Part shown: positions 33,164 to 39,763 of the stretch, piece by piece
Numbering within the stretch: position 1 is the first letter of the stretch
Layout of the letters: each line of letters opens with the position of its first letter
From: CAZTVF01 sp964616985
Lineage (GTDB): Bacteria; Planctomycetota; Phycisphaerae; SM23-33
Length of the DNA: 64,000 nt
Assembly: GCA_964616985.1 (NCBI GenBank)
Contig: CAZTVF010000011.1
Location: 1 to 64,000 of the forward strand
Direction: 5' to 3'
Position numbers and translations under genes: made by a program
Notes under the pieces: model-generated
Told to the model about the DNA's origin: nothing
Seen by the model: the letters and a program-made list of their open reading frames with translations, nothing else
The model's database searches: none

Positions 33164-33439
33164 TCACCAGTTCGGCGGGGTCTTCCATGTCATGTAGGTG
33201 TAGGTCACCGCGTACACCGCGGCGCCCAGGTACAGGACCACCAGCAGCCAGGGCATGAACGAGTGCAGCCACGAGAAGAAGGTTCGCTTCTCGCTGGCGT
33301 GGACGACCGTCTCCTCGCCGCCCAGCTCGCGCTGTCGCCACATGGCCACGTACGCCAGCACCCACCCCAGGACCAGGGCCATGCCGCCCACGATCGCCAG
33401 GACGAGGTACTGGTTTCGCTGGATCTCCAGGTCAAGCAT
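33164..33439 (-). CDS. Small two-helix membrane protein in the ACIII-cbb3 cluster
   Basis: 91 residues with two membrane helices (YLVLAIVGGMALVLGWVLAYV and WLLVVLYLGAAVYAVTYTYM; each within 20-21 residues) joined by a charged loop RQRELGGEETVVHASEKR. It starts eight bases before the end of ccoS. By size and place it may be an accessory oxidase subunit, but no match to CcoQ or CcoH can be claimed. Confidence 0.6.
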   Translation of the reverse strand: MLDLEIQRNQYLVLAIVGGMALVLGWVLAYVAMWRQRELGGEETVVHASEKRTFFSWLHSFMPWLLVVLYLGAAVYAVTYTYMTWKTPPNW

Positions 33440-33770
33440 TTCCGTTTCCCGACTTGCCGGCCCGGCTGCTGGCGGGCGCGGCGCTGGCGGCGCCCGCGTG
33501 GCCGGCCGAGAACTCCGTCTCGCCCGTCTGGGGAGAGATGCCCACGCCGCTGGCCACGTCGGACTCGGCGTATTTCTGGCCGGCGACGGCGGCCTTGGCG
33601 GCGGAGTCCTGCGGCTCGCGCGGCGGGGCGCCGCTGGAAAGGGCCAGGTATCTCGCCCGGTCCTGCTGGCTAAATTGTTTGGTTCGGGCGGCCCAGATCA
33701 GGATCGCTGCCACCGCGGCGGCGGCAAGGCCGCTGAAGGTGATCCACAGAATCAGTAGATTGGTGCTCAT
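33432..33770 (-). CDS. ccoS: cbb3-type oxidase assembly protein CcoS-like
   Basis: 112 residues. The N-terminal helix (LLILWITFSGLAAAAVAAILIWA) followed by AARTKQFSQQDRARYLAL matches the CcoS pattern of one helix then a W-x(6)-QF-D stretch. The remaining 60 residues are an unusual Ala/Ser/Gly-rich tail; typical CcoS is only 45-70 residues. CcoS is needed for haem/copper insertion into CcoN. It overlaps ccoO by four bases. Confidence 0.65.
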   Translation of the reverse strand: MSTNLLILWITFSGLAAAAVAAILIWAARTKQFSQQDRARYLALSSGAPPREPQDSAAKAAVAGQKYAESDVASGVGISPQTGETEFSAGHAGAASAAPASSRAGKSGNGNA

Positions 33771-34759
33771 GGTTTTGCCCCCTGTGTTGTCGGCGCGATG
33801 TAGTTGTTCACCCAGTTGGGCTCGTACGAGGCCGGGATGCCGCGCGGCTCGATGCCCGCGTCGGTGTAGCCCAGGAATGACACCGCGACGTAGTTCGAGA
33901 CGTCCCAGATCTTCTCCGACTCCAGCTCCTTCTTGAAATACGGCATGCTGGAGCCCGTGATGCCGTTCATGATCTGGTAATAGAAGATGCCGCCGATGTA
34001 CTTGCCCTCGACCAGGCGGCCGCGAAGCACGGTGAAATTCAGCGGCGGCGGCATCATGTAGTTGGCGGCTGGGCCCATGCCGTCGCCCATCACGCCGTGA
34101 CAGTTCACGCAGAACTGCTGGTAGATCTTCTTGCCGCGCCCCAGGCTGGCCTCGGTGGCGGGGTAAGGGTTGGGCATCGCCCGCCAGACCGGCGGCACGT
34201 TGTCGTGCAGCCAGCGGACGTTCTCCTCCGGCCCGGCCCGGTAGGCGGCGGCCGCCTGCTGATTCCAGTGTTTCTGGCGGTCCACGCGGCCGTCGGCGTT
34301 CTTGCCGCCCAGGGCCTGCACGTAGGCGGTGAGCTTGCGGATGTTGTCCTCGCCGAGGAACTCCCACGACGGCATCAGCGAGACCGGCCGCGTGTACCGC
34401 GGATTGTAGAAGTGCGCGATCTGCCAGTCGTCGGGGTGCTCGCCGCCCTCCTGCGACAGGTCCGGGCCGGTCCGCTCGGTGCCCAGGATGATCGGCGTCA
34501 TGTCGTAGTAATCGCCCTTCTCGGCGACGCGCGTGGCCCCGATGTCCCAGTCGAACGTGCGGATGTACTGCGAGTGGCAGTAACTGCAGCCGTTCTTCAC
34601 GTACAGCATGTGGCCGGTGAATTCGTCCTGCGTCCAGGCGCGCCACTGGTCGCTGGGTCGGTCGTTGAGCGTCCAGGCCGGCAGGAACACGGCAATGCTC
34701 ACCGAGGCCCAGAAGACCATCAGGCTGCCGAAGATCATGAATAGCGGCGTCATCCTCAT
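33767..34759 (-). CDS. ccoO: cbb3 oxidase subunit II with extra cytochrome c domain
   Basis: 330 residues. The N-terminal anchor and first domain (1-170) are CcoO: YVKNGCSYCHSQYIRTF with haem at CSYCH, GPDLSQEGG and the distal methionine in VSLMPSWEFL. After a linker comes a second c-type domain with CVNCHG near 218 and SSMPYF as likely methionine ligand. CcoO is normally a single domain of about 200 residues; the second domain resembles the electron-entry cytochrome of CcoP, for which there is no separate gene. It overlaps ccoN and ccoS by four bases each. Confidence 0.88.
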   Translation of the reverse strand: MRMTPLFMIFGSLMVFWASVSIAVFLPAWTLNDRPSDQWRAWTQDEFTGHMLYVKNGCSYCHSQYIRTFDWDIGATRVAEKGDYYDMTPIILGTERTGPDLSQEGGEHPDDWQIAHFYNPRYTRPVSLMPSWEFLGEDNIRKLTAYVQALGGKNADGRVDRQKHWNQQAAAAYRAGPEENVRWLHDNVPPVWRAMPNPYPATEASLGRGKKIYQQFCVNCHGVMGDGMGPAANYMMPPPLNFTVLRGRLVEGKYIGGIFYYQIMNGITGSSMPYFKKELESEKIWDVSNYVAVSFLGYTDAGIEPRGIPASYEPNWVNNYIAPTTQGAKP

Positions 34760-36144
34760 AGTGGTTCAGGCCCCTGGAGTTCGCCCTCGGCCGCCGGCCG
34801 GCCCTTGCGAAGGGTCATCACTAAATTGTAGAACCCCACCAACGCGCCGGTGATGATGAACAGCCCCAGCACCAGCCGCATCACCATGTACGGAGCCAGC
34901 ATGGGCAGCGTGCGGTACACCGTCTCGCCGTTGTACCAGCTGTTGCCCTGGATCAGCCCCACCGTCGTCAGCACGACGAAGAAGCCCACCAGGCCGAACG
35001 TCACCAGGCCGAACTGCAGGTTCACCAGGCGCTTCGACCAGATGTGGCGGCCCGTCACCAGCGGCAGCACGTGCCACATCGCGCCCATCGCGATATAGCC
35101 CGAGAAGCCCAGCACCGCGATGTGGGCGTGGCCGATGACCCAGTTGTTGAAATGCGTGATCCGCTGCACGCTCGGCAGCGACTGCACGGGGCCCTGGATG
35201 CACGTGATGAGGTACCAGATCGTGCCCGCCATCACGAACCGCCCGGCCGGGTCCGACCAGATCATGCCGCTTCGCCCGCGGATGGTCAGCCAGATGTTGA
35301 ACAGCACCGTCGAGACGGGGATCACCATGGCGATCGAATCGACGATGGACACCGTCTTGAGCCAGTTGGGGATCGGCGCCTGCAGCAGGTGATGGCCGCC
35401 GATGTGCGTGTACAACGCCACCAGCGCGAAGAACCCGACCAGCGACAGCGTGTGCGAGTACAGCGGGGCCTTGGCCAGGCGGGGCAGCACGAAATACGCC
35501 GCCCCCACCGCCAGCGGCGTCAGCAGCAGGCCCACGAGGTTGTGGCCGTAGAACCAGAGGAAGATCTCGTCCAGCACGCCCGGAAGCGCGCCGGCGCCGG
35601 GGTTCCACATCACGTTGCCGATGGGGTAGACGCCCGCCGTCCACAGCAGCGTGCCGAAGACGTACCACACCGACACATACAGGGCGTTCTCCTTGCGGTT
35701 CGCCACGGTCATGACCATGTTCGCCAGCAGCAGGAGCATCGCGGCCATGATGCAGACGTCGAAGGGGAAGATGTACTCGGTGTACTCGCGGCCCTGGGTG
35801 ATGCCCATGGGCAGGAGGGACGGGCCGCTGATGACGGCGACGTTCCAGAAGGCGCAGGCGAGCCAGCCCAGTCGCTCGGACCACAGCGAGGTTCGCAGCA
35901 GCGCGGGCACGTAATACAGCGCTGCCCCCACCAGCGTGGAGGTGATGAAGCCGTAGATCACCGTGTTGACGTGGATGGGACGGCTGCGGCCGAAGACGAA
36001 GGCGCCCAGGTTGTTGAAGAATTCCGGCGCCACCAGATGGATGGCCGTGGTCGAGCCGTACAGCGTGCCGGCCATGAACCAGAAGGCCCCGGCGACCATG
36101 AAGGCCAGGGAGGCGGAGTTCGGCCTTTTCGTGAATTCCAGCAT
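34756..36144 (-). CDS. ccoN: cbb3-type cytochrome c oxidase subunit I
   Basis: Catalytic haem-copper subunit of 462 residues with about twelve helices; reduces oxygen to water. Haem and CuB ligands are visible: RPIHVNTVIYG (low-spin haem His), WFYGHNLVGL and THIGGHHLL (CuB histidines) and NNWVIGHAHIAVLG (haem His pair). The tyrosine in the FYGHN stretch belongs to helix VI-VII of this class. It lies four bases after actA and overlaps ccoO, embedding the oxidase in the ACIII operon. Confidence 0.95.
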   Translation of the reverse strand: MLEFTKRPNSASLAFMVAGAFWFMAGTLYGSTTAIHLVAPEFFNNLGAFVFGRSRPIHVNTVIYGFITSTLVGAALYYVPALLRTSLWSERLGWLACAFWNVAVISGPSLLPMGITQGREYTEYIFPFDVCIMAAMLLLLANMVMTVANRKENALYVSVWYVFGTLLWTAGVYPIGNVMWNPGAGALPGVLDEIFLWFYGHNLVGLLLTPLAVGAAYFVLPRLAKAPLYSHTLSLVGFFALVALYTHIGGHHLLQAPIPNWLKTVSIVDSIAMVIPVSTVLFNIWLTIRGRSGMIWSDPAGRFVMAGTIWYLITCIQGPVQSLPSVQRITHFNNWVIGHAHIAVLGFSGYIAMGAMWHVLPLVTGRHIWSKRLVNLQFGLVTFGLVGFFVVLTTVGLIQGNSWYNGETVYRTLPMLAPYMVMRLVLGLFIITGALVGFYNLVMTLRKGRPAAEGELQGPEPL

Positions 36145-36148
36145 AGTT

Positions 36149-36697
36149 CTACCGGTGGCAGATGAGACAGTCGTGCGAATAGTTGTTGTCGCGATGGCAC
36201 TGCACGCAGAAGCCCATCTTGAACTCGTTCACGTATTCCACGCGGTCCATGTGGGCCACGTCGCCGTGGCACTGGCCGCAGTCGAAGCCGCGGCGGATGT
36301 GGACCTGGTGGTTGAAGAAGGTGAACTCGGGCAGGTCGTTCACCCGCACCCACGGCACGGGCTTCTTCTGCTCGTAGTACTCGGTGAGCTTGATGATCTG
36401 CGGGTACGTCACGATGATCCGCTTGTGGCAGAGCATGCACGTCTCCACCGGCGGCACGCCCGCGCGGGGCGTATCGATCGTGCCCCCGTGGCAGAAGATG
36501 CAGCTGAGATGCTTCTCCGTCACATGGAAGCGATGGCTGAAGGCGATGGGCTGCGCGGGCGGGATGCGGGCGGAGAAGTAATGAATGCCCAGCGGCGTGG
36601 CGATCAGCAGCAACGCCGTCGCGACGCCCAGCACCGCCGGCAGCCTGCGGGGCTTGCGGGTGCGGGCCTTCTCAGTTTGCAGGGGCTGGTCGTTCAC
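36149..36697 (-). CDS. actA: Pentahaem cytochrome c, ACIII subunit ActA
   Basis: 182 residues from a GTG start that overlaps the actF stop (GTGA); an ATG six codons upstream is possible. One N-terminal membrane helix precedes five haem-binding sites: CIFCH, CMLCH, CGQCH, CVQCH and CLICH. Extra histidines (AFSHRFH, FFNHQVH) can serve as distal ligands. This is the pentahaem subunit of alternative complex III, which takes electrons from the quinol-oxidising core. Confidence 0.9.
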   Translation of the reverse strand: MNDQPLQTEKARTRKPRRLPAVLGVATALLLIATPLGIHYFSARIPPAQPIAFSHRFHVTEKHLSCIFCHGGTIDTPRAGVPPVETCMLCHKRIIVTYPQIIKLTEYYEQKKPVPWVRVNDLPEFTFFNHQVHIRRGFDCGQCHGDVAHMDRVEYVNEFKMGFCVQCHRDNNYSHDCLICHR

Positions 36698-37782
36698 GCG
36701 ACGGGCGCCTCCCATGTCGCCGGCGGCGGCACGCGCCGCAGGTACGCGTCATAGCACAGCTTGAACGCCGCCAGCGAGGCGGCTGCACACGCCAGTTCCG
36801 GCAGGCCGATGACGATGACGGAACTGAAGATGGGCGTCACTTCCCACCAGCGTTCTACCCACATCCCCACCAGCATCAGCAGCGAGACCCCCGCCAGCAC
36901 CGGCGGCGTCCGCTTGGCCCAGCGGGTCAGCAGCAGCACCAGCGGGCCCAGGTACACCGTGCACAGCAGGGCCAGGCTGACGTTGGCCCACTGGACCATG
37001 TTCCGCCGCTGGATCACGTAGGGCACTTCCTGCGGCAGGTTCTCGTACCAGATGGGCAACAGCTGCGAGAACATCGTGTAGGTCGTCAGCAGGCTGAAGG
37101 CCACCAGCAGCTTGCCCAGGTCGTGCAGTTGCCCGGCGGGGCGTCGCTGAAGAGCGGCCAGGAACGTCCAGCCGGCCAGGCCGATGTACGCGCCCGAGAT
37201 GAAGAAGTACCCGCCGAACATGGTGCTGTACCAGCGCGGCTCCAGGGCCATGATCAGGTCGAACGCCAGCAGCGTGTACGTGCCGCAGTAGGCCACCACC
37301 AGAGGCCCGGCCCACATGAGGCCCTTGCCGCGGCGGCGGAGGCGCCAGTACACGATCGCCATGCCCCACATGCCCACCAGCGCCGCCATGTCGCGCCCGA
37401 ACAGGAAATCCTTCGACAGCCACGCCGCCTGGGGCAGGTCGGTCCGGCCGATCCACGGCGCCCACTGCGGGGCCGACCACCACAACGCCGCCAGCGCCAC
37501 GATGGTCACGGGCGCAAACGCGATGCCCGCCAGCGCCGTCCGCTCGAGGTCCTTCATCCAGCGGCCCTGGGCGACGGTGACGATGGCCGACCACACCATC
37601 ATCCCGGCCGACAGGCAGGCGAAGAAGGCGAAGTTGATCAGCAGCGCCCGCCACGCCCGCGGCGTGTCGGCGCCGATGGAGACGATCCATCCCGCCAGGC
37701 CGGCGATCAGGATCGCCGCCCACAGCAGCGTCCACGCCGGGCTGGCCTTGGCGGCCTGAGGTTGTTCAATTCTCGTGGACAT
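36694..37782 (-). CDS. actF: Alternative complex III quinol-binding membrane subunit ActF
   Basis: 362 residues with about ten helices; NrfD-like fold related to ActC. ALLINFAFFACLSAGMMVWSA, the FLFGRDMAALVGMWGMAIVYW stretch and MFSQLLPIWYENLPQEVPYVI (seen as SQLLPIWYENLPQE) are characteristic of ActF. It overlaps actCD by 17 bases and actA by four. It would anchor the complex and contribute a second quinol-site-like bundle. Confidence 0.9.
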   Translation of the reverse strand: MSTRIEQPQAAKASPAWTLLWAAILIAGLAGWIVSIGADTPRAWRALLINFAFFACLSAGMMVWSAIVTVAQGRWMKDLERTALAGIAFAPVTIVALAALWWSAPQWAPWIGRTDLPQAAWLSKDFLFGRDMAALVGMWGMAIVYWRLRRRGKGLMWAGPLVVAYCGTYTLLAFDLIMALEPRWYSTMFGGYFFISGAYIGLAGWTFLAALQRRPAGQLHDLGKLLVAFSLLTTYTMFSQLLPIWYENLPQEVPYVIQRRNMVQWANVSLALLCTVYLGPLVLLLTRWAKRTPPVLAGVSLLMLVGMWVERWWEVTPIFSSVIVIGLPELACAAASLAAFKLCYDAYLRRVPPPATWEAPVA

Positions 37783-39646
37783 GGACCTCCTGCGGATTGG
37801 TGGATTGCGCCAGGGCCGCCGCCTGGGCCAGTTCGCCGGCCTCGCACGCGATGAGCATGCCGAACTTGTCGCTGGTGAACCTGCCGTCGTAGTGAGGCGG
37901 AAGTCGCTTGCGGCCCAGGCGAGCGTGCACGAGCATGCCCGTCAGGTTCGCCAGTGTGCCCAGCAGGATCGTGCCCTCAAAGCCGATCACGCAGTACGGA
38001 ATGGGCGAAACGGGGTGCTTGCCGCCGACGATGAGGCTGTTGACCAGGGCCGAGCCGATGGCCAGGGCGAAGCCGCCCGTCAGCCCCGCCAGCGCCCCGG
38101 CCAGCGTCCACAGCCTCACGGGGCTGAAGGTCGGGGCCATGATCGCGTCGGCCGCCTCCAGGCGGATGGGCGAGTAGTACTCCAGCCGCGTGAAGGTCGA
38201 CCGCCTCACCTTCGTCAGGGCCTCGACCAAGGCCCGCGGGTGGTCGAACACCGCCAGCACGCACGAGCTCACCTTGCCCAGCTTCTGCCGCGGCGGCAGG
38301 TCCGTCGGCGTGTGCATCTCGCCCATCTGCTCCTCGGCCACCTGCTCCTTGATCTCGTTGGCCGGGATCGTCGGCAGCAGCTTGGAGAAACCGAAGAACC
38401 AGAACAGGAAGAAGCAGAACGAGCCCAGCGTGATGCTCAGCTCCACCCACGTCGGGGCGTATCGGCCCCAGTTGTGCGGCAGGAAGTCGTGGCTGGTGGA
38501 GCCCACGACGATCATATAGCGCTCCGACCACATGCCCAGGTTCACCGCCACCGAGATCACCAGCAGCCAGAAGATGCTGCGGCGGAACCGCTTGAACACG
38601 AACAGGATCGGGAACATCACGTTGAACACGAACAGGGCCCAGTACCAGCCGGCCATCTCGCCCGTGGCCCGCCACCAGGCGAACTGCTGCTCCTGCAGGT
38701 CGCCGGAGTACCACGCGATGAATGGCTCGATGATGTAGGCGTACGCGACAATGAGCGTGGTGACGATCATCGTCCTCGCGATGGCGTCGAAGTGGTTGAT
38801 CGTGACGACGCGATCGAGCTTCAGCAGCCGCCGCATCGGGATCACCAGCGTCAGCACCATCGCTAGGCCCGAGTGAATGGCCCCGGCGACGAAGTAAGGC
38901 GGGAAGATCGTCGTGTGCCAGCCCGGCAGGATACCCATGGCAAAATCCCACGACACGACCGAATGCACCGAGATCACCAGCGGCGTGGCCAGGGCGGCGA
39001 AGAACAGGTACGCCCGCCCGTAGTGGTGCCACTGCCGCCCCGCGCCCGTCCAGCCGATCGACAGCCGCCCGTACAGCCGCGTGCGGAAGTGATCCTCCCC
39101 CAGCAGCCGGCGCGACCGCTCGCGGGCGGCGGCCAGGTCGGGCACCATCCCCACGAAGAAGAAGATCACGCTGACGGTGAGGTACGTGCTGACGGCGACG
39201 ACGTCCCACACCAGCGGGCTCATGAAGTTGGGCCACAGCTGCCGCTGCGAGGGGTACGGGATGATGTAGTAGAACACCCACAGCCGCCCCAGGTGGATCA
39301 GCGGGAACAGGCCCGCGGTCATGACGGCGAAGACGGTCATGGCCTCGGCCGACCGCGAGACCGCCGCCCGCCAGCGGGCCCGCACCAGGTGCAGAATGGC
39401 CGAGATCAGCGTGCCGCTGTGCGCGATGCCGACCCAGAAGACGAAGTTGGCGATGTAGACGCCCCAGCCGACGGGGTGGCTGATGCCGGCGACGCCCATG
39501 CCCGCCTTCACCTGGTAGATCCAGCAGGAAAACATGTACGCCGCCACCGCCGCCAGCAGGGCCAGGACGAGGAAATAGCGTTTCCGCGGCGGCTTGAGCG
39601 CGCCGAGGATGTCGTCGTCGATCTGGTTGTAGGTCAGGTGCGACAC
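37766..39646 (-). CDS. actCD: Fused ActC-ActD, alternative complex III membrane subunits
   Basis: 626 residues. The first 440 form a ten-helix NrfD/PsrC-type ActC, the quinol-oxidising subunit, with SHPVGWGVYIANFVFW, IAHSGTLISAILHL and SWDFAMGILPGWHTT. After EQMGEMHTPTDLP, residues about 460-626 are ActD (DUF3341-like): VLAVFDHPRALVEALTKVR, two helices (GALAGLTGGFALAIGSALV) and HYDGRFTSDKFGM. ActC and ActD are separate genes in the best-studied systems, so this is a fusion with no stop between. Confidence 0.9.
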   Translation of the reverse strand: MSHLTYNQIDDDILGALKPPRKRYFLVLALLAAVAAYMFSCWIYQVKAGMGVAGISHPVGWGVYIANFVFWVGIAHSGTLISAILHLVRARWRAAVSRSAEAMTVFAVMTAGLFPLIHLGRLWVFYYIIPYPSQRQLWPNFMSPLVWDVVAVSTYLTVSVIFFFVGMVPDLAAARERSRRLLGEDHFRTRLYGRLSIGWTGAGRQWHHYGRAYLFFAALATPLVISVHSVVSWDFAMGILPGWHTTIFPPYFVAGAIHSGLAMVLTLVIPMRRLLKLDRVVTINHFDAIARTMIVTTLIVAYAYIIEPFIAWYSGDLQEQQFAWWRATGEMAGWYWALFVFNVMFPILFVFKRFRRSIFWLLVISVAVNLGMWSERYMIVVGSTSHDFLPHNWGRYAPTWVELSITLGSFCFFLFWFFGFSKLLPTIPANEIKEQVAEEQMGEMHTPTDLPPRQKLGKVSSCVLAVFDHPRALVEALTKVRRSTFTRLEYYSPIRLEAADAIMAPTFSPVRLWTLAGALAGLTGGFALAIGSALVNSLIVGGKHPVSPIPYCVIGFEGTILLGTLANLTGMLVHARLGRKRLPPHYDGRFTSDKFGMLIACEAGELAQAAALAQSTNPQEVHVHEN

Positions 39647-39692
39647 GCGTACCTCATATCAGGGTTTGGCGGCCTTGCTGCTCACGTCGGGT

Positions 39693-39712
39693 GGCGGCCT
39701 TCCCAGGCCGCC
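39693..39712. repeat. Palindromic repeat family C, copy 3
   Basis: GGCGGCCTTCCCAGGCCGCC in the 117-base gap between actB and actCD, the only sizeable gap early in the operon. It could affect relative expression of ActB and downstream subunits. Confidence 0.75.
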
Positions 39713-39763
39713 GCCTCTGCGACGGTACCGGGGCCGGCCGCCACGTGCTGTCGTTTTGGAACG

